This document shows, piece after piece, positions 46,399 to 55,400 of a DNA stretch of 64,000 nucleotides. The notes beneath the pieces were generated by a model. The model was not told where the DNA came from. It saw nothing but the letters and a program-made list of their open reading frames with translations, and did not search any database. How positions within the stretch are numbered: position 1 is the first letter of the stretch; each line of letters begins with the position of its first letter. Both the position numbers and the translations under genes were made by a program. The stretch spans positions 2,121,557-2,185,556 of the forward strand of contig NZ_CP130886.1 of assembly GCF_030622045.1 (NCBI RefSeq), given 5' to 3'. The stretch comes from Planctellipticum variicoloris (GTDB lineage: Bacteria > Planctomycetota > Planctomycetia > Planctomycetales > Planctomycetaceae).

Positions 46399-47358
46399 AT
46401 GATGCGTTTGATCCGGTTCAGCAAAGTTGGGATCGGCAGTATGCGATCGAAATGGCGGGCGGCCTGGAAATTTGCCGGTGCATCAGCGCTGGCGCTGACG
46501 GTCGGCGGACTCGGGGCGGCGCCCGACGATCGGGTGGAGGCTCCTCGCGCGGAGCAGGCAGCAGCGGCGGCTCAGGTCCAGTTCAATATCGCGCCGGAGA
46601 ATTTCGACCAGTGGGTGTTTCCCGGGGTCCGGAACGCCTCGGGCGCGAAAGAAAGGCTGCAGTCTCAGGTGAAGCTGCAGCTCGACGAGCTGACCCGCCA
46701 TTGCGGGTTGACGCCGTTGCAGCAGAAAAAGCTGCTGCTGGCGGCCAGCGGGGATACGCAGCGGTTTCTTGAGGAGGTGGAAGTCGTCCGCAAGAAGTTC
46801 CTCGAAGTCCGACAGGATCAGAACGGATTTAATGCGATCTGGCAGGAGATTCAGCCGTTGCAGATGAAGCAGGCGGCGGGGTTGTACGGGGCGTCGTCAA
46901 TCTTCGGAAAGACGCTGCAGAAGACGCTGGCTCCGGAGCAGATCCGGGAGCTCCGGATGATCGAGGATGAGCGGCGTCAGTTTCGCTATCGGGCGTCGAT
47001 CGATCTGTCGTTGTTGACGATTGAGAACGCCGTCCCGTTCCGGCACGCGCAGCGGGAGCGGTTGATCGAGCTGCTCGTCGATCGGACGGAGCCTCCGCAG
47101 GTTTTCGGGCAGTACGATCACTACGTAGTGCTGTTGCGGCTGTCGCAACTGCCGGAGGATGCGGTCAAGCCGCTGCTGGACGAACGCCAGTGGAAGCTGC
47201 TGCAGGCCCAGTTTGCTCAGGCGCGCGGACTGGAACAGTTCCTGGTTCAGAACGGCGTGCTCGACCGGGACCGGGTCAAGGCCCTCCGGCCAAGTTCAAC
47301 GCAGAATGAACATGCGCCGGCTGACGCATCGCGCGCCGCCAATCATCGGTCGAATTGA
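46399..47358 (+). CDS. Exported helical protein of unknown function (paralogue A)
   Basis: A 319-residue protein, or 305 if started at the ATG at 46441, which fits the signal peptide better (RAAWKFAGASALALTVGGLG). The mature part is helical, with NFDQWVFPGVRNASGAKERL, LDELTRHCGLTPLQQKKLLL, AASGDTQRFLEEVEVVRKKF and a late FRHAQRERLIELLVDRTEPP. The next gene product shares the same order of motifs (FELWVFGG, YGLSTAEREKLALAGRAD, RRFFEQVEVLRREY), so the two are paralogues. The family is unrecognised; secreted partner proteins of the MoxR/VWA machinery is an inference from context only. Confidence 0.75.
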   Translation: MMRLIRFSKVGIGSMRSKWRAAWKFAGASALALTVGGLGAAPDDRVEAPRAEQAAAAAQVQFNIAPENFDQWVFPGVRNASGAKERLQSQVKLQLDELTRHCGLTPLQQKKLLLAASGDTQRFLEEVEVVRKKFLEVRQDQNGFNAIWQEIQPLQMKQAAGLYGASSIFGKTLQKTLAPEQIRELRMIEDERRQFRYRASIDLSLLTIENAVPFRHAQRERLIELLVDRTEPPQVFGQYDHYVVLLRLSQLPEDAVKPLLDERQWKLLQAQFAQARGLEQFLVQNGVLDRDRVKALRPSSTQNEHAPADASRAANHRSN

Positions 47359-47385
47359 GAGCAACAGGCGAGGAGGGAGCCGGCT

Positions 47386-48213
47386 TTGAAAACGATGTGG
47401 TCCACAGCCGGAACGCTTCCGCTGCTGGCGGGAATGATCCTCGTCGTTCCGGCCGGCGGCGTCGCCGAGGACGACGTGACGGACGAGGGGGGGACTGCCG
47501 TCGAGGTTGTCAGACGGGCGCCTCGACTGGACGAGGACCTGTTCGAGCTGTGGGTGTTCGGGGGCAATGCGAATCGGTTTCGGCAGGCGATCGTCGAACA
47601 GCTCGAGACGGCGGTGGAGACTCTGGACTGGAAATACGGTCTCTCGACAGCGGAGAGAGAGAAGCTCGCGCTGGCCGGCCGTGCCGACATTCGGAGGTTC
47701 TTTGAGCAGGTTGAGGTTCTGCGGCGGGAGTACCGGGAGACGCGGGGCGATCACCGGCAGCTTCTTGTCGTCCATCGGAAATCCGTGGCGCTGCGGCTTG
47801 ACGCCGCCGATCGACTGTTTGACGCGCGATCGTTCTTTGCGAAAGTCGCCAGCGCTACGTTGAAGAATGCCGCTTCGAACCGCGCGTCGGCGCGTCGGCA
47901 GCGGCAGTTGCGGTCTGCCGCAGAGCGGGCCATTGTCCCGCTGGAAAGCATCGCGTCCTTGCGGCCAGAGCAGAGTGAAGCGCTGGTCGAACTGCTGCTG
48001 GCCGAAGAACCGCCGATCAATGTCGGCGGCGACGACGACGTGCTGATGAAGTACCGGTTGACGGAGTTTTCCGAGGAACAAATGAGACCGCTGTTCGACG
48101 AGGCTCAGTGGCCGCGGGTGCAAGCGGTTCTGAATGTGTTTCATAATTATCGCGCGGGGCTTGAGGCCCGGGGGCTGATCGACGGGCGGACCGGTCGATT
48201 GCGAACGGACTGA
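47386..48213 (+). CDS. Exported helical protein of unknown function (paralogue B)
   Basis: A 275-residue paralogue of the preceding protein. The start is TTG at 47386: AGGAGG at 47371-47376 is 9 nt upstream, whereas the ATG at 47395 is 18 nt away. Signal peptide TLPLLAGMILVVPAGGVAED, then helices with DLFELWVFGGNANRFRQAIV, EREKLALAGRADIRRFFEQV and VPLESIASLRPEQSEALVEL, ending in YRLTEFSEEQMRPLFDEAQW. The C-terminal FS.EQM.PL.DE.QW signature matches RLSQLPEDAVKPLLDERQWK of paralogue A. Function unknown. Confidence 0.75.
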   Translation: MKTMWSTAGTLPLLAGMILVVPAGGVAEDDVTDEGGTAVEVVRRAPRLDEDLFELWVFGGNANRFRQAIVEQLETAVETLDWKYGLSTAEREKLALAGRADIRRFFEQVEVLRREYRETRGDHRQLLVVHRKSVALRLDAADRLFDARSFFAKVASATLKNAASNRASARRQRQLRSAAERAIVPLESIASLRPEQSEALVELLLAEEPPINVGGDDDVLMKYRLTEFSEEQMRPLFDEAQWPRVQAVLNVFHNYRAGLEARGLIDGRTGRLRTD

Positions 48214-48266
48214 AACGGTCTTCGGGTTGACGGGTGCAACCGGGCGCGGGGAGTGAAGGAATGCGA

Positions 48267-49334
48267 ATGAGCATGGACAAGGCCGATGTTCGAATGAGCG
48301 TTGGCGTGGCGGGCTTTGCCGGTCTGTTGCTGCTGGTCACGGCTTTGCCGGCGGCGGCTCAACCGCCGGCCGTTCGCGTCGGCGAAGTCGTGCCGCGCGA
48401 TGTGCGCGAGATTTACGACCGGGGGCTGCAGTATCTCGCCAGTTCGCAGAGCGAGGCGGGCAACTGGAACGGGGGAGGGGATAACGGCCCCGGCGTTACG
48501 GGCATGGCGCTGATGGTATTTCTGGCGTCGGGAGAAGATCCAAACTTCGGCCTGTACAGTAACAACATCCGCCGTGCGCTGCGGAGCATGATCTCCCAGC
48601 AGAATGCCTCGACGGGTTACCTCGGCGGGAGCATGTATCATCACGGCTTTGCGATGCTGGGGCTGGCCGAGGCGTACGGCACGGTCGACGACCGGCATCT
48701 GTGGGAGGGGGCGGAGCCGAACCGCCGGTCGATCGGGCAGGCGCTGGAGCTGGCGGTCCGGGGGGCGATCACGTCGCAGAAGAAGAACTCCTATGGCGGG
48801 TGGCGCTATTCGCCGGACGGGAGCGACGCGGATACGTCGGTGAGCGGCGCGGTGCTGGTCGGGCTGCTGGCGGCCCGCAACGCCGGGATTGAGGTTCCGG
48901 ATGAGGCGATCGACCGGGCGATCAATTATTTCGCCAAGATGACTTCCGATTCCGGGCAGGTGGCTTATGCGGGCGGTCTGGGCGGGTTCAACGAGTCGAT
49001 CGCCCGGATCTCGATCGGGACGCTGGTCTATGCCATCGCGCGGCGCAAGGATCTGCCGCAATTCAAAGCGACGCTCGGCTACCTGACGCAGCGGCTGGAC
49101 AATTCGGGCCAGCAGCATTACCTCGAATACACGCGGTATTACCAGTCGCAGGCGCTGTTCCAGGGCGATGTCGAGGCCTGGGAGAAGTGGAATAAGCTGC
49201 TGGTCCGGCAGCTCAAGCAGACGCAGCTCGCCGACGGCAGCTTTCCGGGGCAGCATGGTCCGACTGTCGGAACGTCGATGTCGCTGCTGGCGCTGGCGTT
49301 GAACTACCGCTTCCTGCCGATCTACGAACGCTGA
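48267..49334 (+). CDS. Exported prenyltransferase/squalene-cyclase-like repeat protein
   Basis: A 355-residue exported protein: signal peptide (GFAGLLLLVTALPAAAQPPA), then repeats of the squalene-cyclase/prenyltransferase alpha/alpha toroid (GLQYLASSQSEAGNWNGGG, ALRSMISQQNASTGYLGGS, NSYGGWRYSPDGSDADTSVS, GAVLVGLLAARNAGIEVPDE, ADGSFPGQHGPTVGTSMSLL). The DxDTS-like SDADTS echoes the cyclase motif, but the location outside the cytoplasm and short length argue against true cyclase chemistry; polymer or glycan binding is possible. Three in-frame ATGs are possible (48261, 48267, 48273); AAGGA 6 nt before 48267 favours that one. Part of the MoxR cluster. Confidence 0.85.
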   Translation: MSMDKADVRMSVGVAGFAGLLLLVTALPAAAQPPAVRVGEVVPRDVREIYDRGLQYLASSQSEAGNWNGGGDNGPGVTGMALMVFLASGEDPNFGLYSNNIRRALRSMISQQNASTGYLGGSMYHHGFAMLGLAEAYGTVDDRHLWEGAEPNRRSIGQALELAVRGAITSQKKNSYGGWRYSPDGSDADTSVSGAVLVGLLAARNAGIEVPDEAIDRAINYFAKMTSDSGQVAYAGGLGGFNESIARISIGTLVYAIARRKDLPQFKATLGYLTQRLDNSGQQHYLEYTRYYQSQALFQGDVEAWEKWNKLLVRQLKQTQLADGSFPGQHGPTVGTSMSLLALALNYRFLPIYER

Positions 49335-49396
49335 AAGTTTCCGCCCGCGGGCGGGATGCTCGCACGTCCCGGGTTGAGTTTTCACGGAGTCTTGTC

Positions 49397-52201
49397 GTGG
49401 TGCATGATCCCTTTGCTCGAATGCTCCGCGTCGCGGGCTGGCTGGCCGGACTGGCGGCGGGCGTCGGTTTCGCCGGTCCGATGGCTGCCGCGGAACCGCC
49501 GTCCGGCTCTCGAACGGCGGTCGTCCATCTGGCGGATGGAGACTTCGCGCGGGGGGAGCCGGTGGATTCTGCGGCGGGTGACAGTCTGCACTGGCGGTCG
49601 CCGGGCTTTGTGAAGCCGTTTCAGTTCGATATTGACGCCGTCCGTTCCGTGCAGTTTCCGGTTCCGGAGAAGTTGCCGCAGCCTGTCGGGGCGTATCGCT
49701 TCGAACTGGCGGGGGGAGACGTGCTGTTCGGTTCGCTCGTCAGTCTGGCGGGTGACTCGGCGGAGCTGGACGTGAGCGGGCTGGGTCGACTGCACGTCGA
49801 TCGGTCGATTCTGCGGCGGATGTCGCGCTGGAACGGGGGGACCGATGTGGTGTTCTTCGGACCGAACGGTCTGGAGGGCTGGCAGGTGGGGGATCCGGGG
49901 CGTCCGTGGCGGGAAGACGCCGGGCATCTGGTTACGGATCAGGAGGGGGCGTCGATTCGTCGGAACCTGGGGATTCCTGCGCAGGCCCGGATTGAGTTCG
50001 AGCTGTCCTGGACCGGCAAGGCGGATTTCGCGCTGAGCCTTGGAGCCGGGGCGAAAGACGCGGTCAGCGGGTATCGGATTGAGGTCTGGGAGGAGCAGCT
50101 TGTGGCGTTGCGAGAGACTGCGCAGGAAGCGGATCTGGCGTCGCTGCAGGAGGTTCAGGGCGGGAAAGGGCGCGTGCACTTGCAGGCGTTTCTGGATCAG
50201 GTGCAGGGACGGATGCTGGTCTATTCCTCCAGCGGGCAGCAACTGGCCAATTTGTCGATTCTGCCGGCGAAGGCCGATGTTTCGGGCGGCATGCAGCTTC
50301 TCTGCCGGGGGGGCGAACTCCGGCTCGAACGGTTGTTCGTGGGGCGCTGGAACGGCGAGATTCCTCGGGTGGTTGAGGCGGACAAGTCGCGGATTCACCG
50401 GACCGACGGCGCCATCCGGTACGGGCAGATTCAGTCGTACGATGCGTCCCGGCGCGAGATCGTGGTCGAGACTGGCGATGAGTCCGAGACCATTTCCGAG
50501 GATCTGCTGCAGGATCTGTTCTTCTCGCAGTCGGCCGAGGCGCCGCCACGGTCGTTCCGGGCGGTGCATCTGTCGGGAGTGCGGATCAGCGGCGATTTGC
50601 AGAAGATCGAGGGGGATCGCGTCTGGCTGCTCTGCCCGGGAGTGCGAGATCCACTTCCGTGCTCGCTCGCCGACCTGCATTCTCTGGTCAGTCACCCGTT
50701 GCGGGCGACGAGCGGGCGGAGTTCCGCCAGGGAGCCAACGGCCGAGACGGGGCGGGCCGGTCGACTGGAACTGCACGGGACAACGCTGCACGGCCACTTG
50801 ATCGACGGGAGCGAAGGCGGGTCGGGTTGCCTGGTGTGGCAGGCGGCGCATAGCGGCGTGCCCAGTCCGCTGGAACGGGGGGCGGCCGCCCGAGTGATTT
50901 ATCGGGACCGGAAGCCGGTCGTGCAGACGCCTGCTCCGGCCGCGCCGCAAACGGTGGTGCGGGTTCAACAGGCGCGACCGGCCGGACTACTGGGCCTGTT
51001 TCTGGGAGGGGCGGTGAGTCCGCCGAGCGCGCGGCCGGCGGCGCCGGTCGCGCGGAATCTGCCGACGACGGGTTCGATTCTGCATCTGAGAACTGGAGAT
51101 ACGCTGCCCTGCACGGTGAAGTCGATCAGCGAAGAGGGGGTGACGTTCGAGAGCGATCTCTCCGAGGCCACTTTTGCGCGGCACGATCAGATCAAGGCGC
51201 TGGAGCTGCAGCCCAAGGCGGCGCCGGTCACGATTGCAAAACTGAAGATGGAACGTCTGCTCGTGCTGCCGCGGATGCAGCGGGAGAACGCTCCGACGCA
51301 GCTACTGCGCTCGCTGGACGGCGACTATCTGCGGGGGCGGCTGCTGTCGATGAACGAGAAAGAGATCGTGCTGGAGGTGCGGCTCGAAGAACGGGCGGTA
51401 CCGCGGGATCGGATCGCGCGGATCATCTGGCTGCATCCTGACGAGATCGCATCGACGGAGAAGCTGGCGGCGGATGCCGCACCGGAGTCGGTTACGCGGG
51501 TGCAGGCGATTCCGAACGACGGAAATCGTCTGACATTCGTCGCCGAGCGGGTGGAAGGGGGGCTGCTTTCGGGGAGGAGCGAGCTGCTGGGAAGTTGCCG
51601 GGTCGATCTGAAAACGATCGACGAACTGCTGGTCGGTCCGGCGATCGAAGAGGCGGCGGTGGGGCTGGCGTTCCAGCAGTGGCGGCTGACGGCTGCGCAG
51701 GATCCTCTGGAGGCGCCTGAAGGGGGGGGGAGCGACAGCGAGGGGCTGGAGTCGGCGCTGGTTGGCAAGCCGGCCCCCGACATCGAGCTCGACATGCTCG
51801 ACGGGTCGAAGTTCCGCCTGGAAAGCCGGCGGAATAAGATCGTCGTCCTGGACTTCTGGGCGTCGTGGTGCGGGCCGTGTCTGCAGGCGATGCCGCAGGT
51901 GGAGAGCGTGGTCCGGGAGTTTGCGAATCGCGATGTGGAGCTGGTGACGATTAACCTGGAGGAAACCGCCGACCGGGTGAAGCCGGTGCTCGAACGGCTG
52001 AAGCTGGACGTTGCGGTGGCCTTTGACCGGGATGGTCGCGTCGCCGAGCGCTACGGAGCGACTTCGATTCCGCAAACGGTGATCGTCGATCGCGATGGCA
52101 AGGTGGCTCGGCTGTTCGTGGGTGGGGGGGCAAGATTTGACGAACAGCTTCGCGCCGCCCTGGAGAGCGTTCTGGCGCCTCCGAGCGAACCCGACAAGTA
52201 G
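49397..52201 (+). CDS. Exported multidomain protein ending in a TlpA-like thioredoxin
   Basis: A 934-residue protein: signal peptide (GWLAGLAAGVGFAGPMAAAE), repeated small beta domains (VVHLADGDFARGEPVDSAAG, LAGGDVLFGSLVSLAGDSAE, HLRTGDTLPCTVKSISEEGV, SLDGDYLRGRLLSMNEKEIV) and an LamG-like segment (residues ~150-310). The C-terminal TlpA/ResA thioredoxin has APDIELDMLDGSKFRLESRR, DFWASWCGPCLQAMPQVESV with CxxC, and YGATSIPQTVIVDRDGKVA with cis-Pro. It would handle disulfides or cytochrome maturation outside the cytoplasm. Start is GTG at 49397 (GGAG 8 nt upstream), with ATG 49421 as alternative. Last gene of the same-strand run from moxR. Confidence 0.85.
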   Translation: MVHDPFARMLRVAGWLAGLAAGVGFAGPMAAAEPPSGSRTAVVHLADGDFARGEPVDSAAGDSLHWRSPGFVKPFQFDIDAVRSVQFPVPEKLPQPVGAYRFELAGGDVLFGSLVSLAGDSAELDVSGLGRLHVDRSILRRMSRWNGGTDVVFFGPNGLEGWQVGDPGRPWREDAGHLVTDQEGASIRRNLGIPAQARIEFELSWTGKADFALSLGAGAKDAVSGYRIEVWEEQLVALRETAQEADLASLQEVQGGKGRVHLQAFLDQVQGRMLVYSSSGQQLANLSILPAKADVSGGMQLLCRGGELRLERLFVGRWNGEIPRVVEADKSRIHRTDGAIRYGQIQSYDASRREIVVETGDESETISEDLLQDLFFSQSAEAPPRSFRAVHLSGVRISGDLQKIEGDRVWLLCPGVRDPLPCSLADLHSLVSHPLRATSGRSSAREPTAETGRAGRLELHGTTLHGHLIDGSEGGSGCLVWQAAHSGVPSPLERGAAARVIYRDRKPVVQTPAPAAPQTVVRVQQARPAGLLGLFLGGAVSPPSARPAAPVARNLPTTGSILHLRTGDTLPCTVKSISEEGVTFESDLSEATFARHDQIKALELQPKAAPVTIAKLKMERLLVLPRMQRENAPTQLLRSLDGDYLRGRLLSMNEKEIVLEVRLEERAVPRDRIARIIWLHPDEIASTEKLAADAAPESVTRVQAIPNDGNRLTFVAERVEGGLLSGRSELLGSCRVDLKTIDELLVGPAIEEAAVGLAFQQWRLTAAQDPLEAPEGGGSDSEGLESALVGKPAPDIELDMLDGSKFRLESRRNKIVVLDFWASWCGPCLQAMPQVESVVREFANRDVELVTINLEETADRVKPVLERLKLDVAVAFDRDGRVAERYGATSIPQTVIVDRDGKVARLFVGGGARFDEQLRAALESVLAPPSEPDK

Positions 52202-52446
52202 CGAGAGCGTTCCGGATCTTTCACAGATCGCGGTGGTCGGAGGGATGCCGATCGCGGGTGCGGAACTGGCTGGCTAACGACTCGGGAAGCGGCCCCTTGC
52301 GGTATTCTTCACGGCGAATTCACTGACGGCGGGTGCGCGGTCTGGGGTACAAGCGTAGCCGCGGTTCCGCGCTCCGGATATCGTCAGGGATCTGCGCCGG
52401 CTGTTGCGGCGGCGGAAGAATGCAATTCGCAAGGACAGGTCTGGCC

Positions 52447-55400
52447 ATGATTCTCCGGGCAATTCGTTTCCTGAGTCTGATATGTTTTGTAATGGCTGCG
52501 GGGATGGCGGCTAATGCCGCGGACTGGCCGATGTGGCGGTGCGATGCTGCGCGGAGCGCTGTGTCTTCGGAACAGCTTCCGGCCGAGCTGAAGCTCTTGT
52601 GGTCGCGGGAGTTCTCGCCGCGCAAGCAGGCGTGGGATGACGCGCTCAATCTCGACCTGATGACCTATGACCGCGTTTTCGAGCCGGTGGTCATGGGGGG
52701 GCGGCTGTTTCTGGGTTTCAACGACCGGGACAAGCTGGCGGCGTATGACGTCGAAACGGGCAGGGAGCTCTGGTCCTATTTTGCCTCCGGGCCGGTCCGC
52801 CTTCCCCCGGTCGCCTGGAAAGACCGGGTTTTCTTTGCGAGCGATGACGGGCATCTTTATTGCCTGAATGCGGCGGATGGGACGCTGTTGTGGAGTTTTC
52901 GGGGCGGACCGAGTTCGCGGCAGATGCTGGGGAACCAGCGGCTGGTCTCGGCGTGGCCGATGCGCGGCGGGCCCGTGATTCGCGATGGAAAGGTGTATGT
53001 CGCCGCCAGCATCTGGCCCTTCATGGGGACGTTCGTCTATGCGCTGGATGCCGAGACGGGATCGGTCGTCTGGGTCAATGATGAGACCGGCTCGCAGTAC
53101 ATCAAGCAGCCGCACAGCGCTCCGTCGTTCGCCGGCGTGGCGCCGCAGGGGGCGCTGGTTGCTACGGACGACGTTTTGCTGGTCCCGGGCGGACGGTCGG
53201 TTCCGGCGGCCTTTGATCGCCACACCGGGAAGCTGCTGTATTTCGAACTGAATGCGGGAGGGAAGGGGACGGGCGGTTCGTTTGTCGCCGCGAATGAAGA
53301 GTCCTGGTTCGTCCATACCCGCGGGAAGGGGACGCGGGAGTTTTCGCTGAAGACGGGCGTCAAGACGGCGTTTCTCCCCGATGAACCGGTGCTGGCCGGC
53401 GATCGGATTTATGCGTCGCAGACGGATCAGGATCGGCCGGTGATCCGCGGCTTTGACAGCCGCAGCAAAGAGGTACTGTGGGAACTACCGGTGGATGGTC
53501 GGGGGGACTTGATCCTGGCCGGGGATACGCTTTATGCGGCAGGGAAGCCAGCGACCGACGCGGGAGGCGCTCAGGGACAGAGTCTGCTGACGGCGATCCG
53601 CCTGCCGGCCGACGGCCAGCCGGCGGTCGTACAGCGCATCTGGACGGTATCGGGGACGGTCGAGCGGCTGGTGGCGGCGAACGGCAAGCTGCTGGCGGTC
53701 ACGCTGGAGGGGCGCGTACTGGCGTACGGAGCCGGGGAGACAGCGTCTGAACGCCGGCTGGCGGAATCGGTCACACCACTTGAACCGGAGGCCGCGGCCG
53801 CCCGGACTGCCGTTCGACTGCTGCAGGCTGGGGCCGCGGAGGGTTACTCGGTGTGGCTGGGGGCCGCCAATGAATCCCTCGTGACCGCGATGGCTGCGAC
53901 GTCGCCCTTTGTGGAGTTGACGATTGTTGACGAGGATCGGGACCGCGTCGGCCGGCTGCAGCGTGTGCTGGATGGTGCGGGGCTGTATGGCCGCGTCACC
54001 GTTCGACAGACGCCGCGGTCGGAATTCCTGCCGCCGCCGTATCTGGCGAACATGCTGTTTGTCGGCGTCGAGCAGACATCAGCCGTGCTCAGTGAGGGGA
54101 GCCTGCTGGCCCGATTGTACGACTCCGTGCGACCGTATGGGGGAGTGCTGTACCTGCTGACGGCCCCGGACGAGATTGAGCGGGTTCGCGGAGAGATCGT
54201 CGGTCGAGAACTGGAACAGGCGGAAGTGGAGTCGACGGAGTTTGGAGTTGTCGTCCGCCGGGTGGGGGCGCTGCCGGGGGCCGGAGTCTGGACGCACCAG
54301 CACGGGGATATCGCCAATACGATCAAGTCGAACGACGAGCGGGTGAAGTTGCCGCTGGGGGTGCTGTGGTTCGGGGGGGTGAGCCATGACGACATCCTGC
54401 CGAGGCACGGTCATGGTCCGCCGGAACAAGTCGTCGGCGGGCGGCTGATTATCCAGGGGATGAATTCATTGACGGCGCGGGATGTGTACACGGGGCGCGT
54501 GCTCTGGAAGCGGGAGTTTGCGGATCTGGGGACTTTCGACGTCTACTTTGACGCGACTTACAAAGAGACGCCGCTCGACCCCGCGTACAACCAGGTGCAT
54601 ATTCCTGGAGCGAACGCGCGAGGTACGAACTACGTGGCGACCTCCGACCGCGTCTACCTGATCGAAGGGGCCGTCTGCCATGTGCTCGACGCCGCCACGG
54701 GTCGGACGCTGACTGACATTGCATTGCCGCAGGAGGATCCGGCCCAACCGAAGGAGTGGGGTTATCTCGGGGTCTACGGGGACGTGCTGATTGGCGGGGT
54801 GGGCTTTGCGCGATATCGCAGCCGGCACGATCTGGAATCCGAGGTCGATGCGGGGTTGAGTCCCAAGCGTGCGGCCTTCGGGGCTAAGAGCCTCGACCGG
54901 GCGGCGAGCCTGGCGCTCGTCGGTTTCGATCGGCACACCGGCGAACAGCTCTGGAAAGTCGACGCCCGGCACAGTTTCTGGCACAACGGAATTGTCGCCG
55001 GAAGCGGACTGGTCTATGCCCTCGACCGGAATCCGAAGCCTGTGGAGGACTTTCTGCGCCGTCGGGGCAAATCCAATCCGGAGACGTATCGGATTCTGGC
55101 GCTCGATTCCCGGACCGGTGAGCAGGCGTGGGAGTTGCCGGGGCAGGTGTTCGGGACGTGGCTGGGGTATTCGGAGAAGCATGACCTGCTGCTGCAGGCG
55201 GGGGCGGCGGCGAGCGATCGGCTGTCGTCAGAAGTGGGGCAGGGGATGGCGGTCTACCGCGGCAAGACGGGGGCTCAGGTCTGGAAGAAGGACGATCTGA
55301 AGTACTCGGGGCCGTGCGTGCTGCACAACGATCTGATCATCACCAACGCCAATTCGAATTCCGAGTCCGCGGGGGCTTTCTACCTGACGGATGGTTCGCA

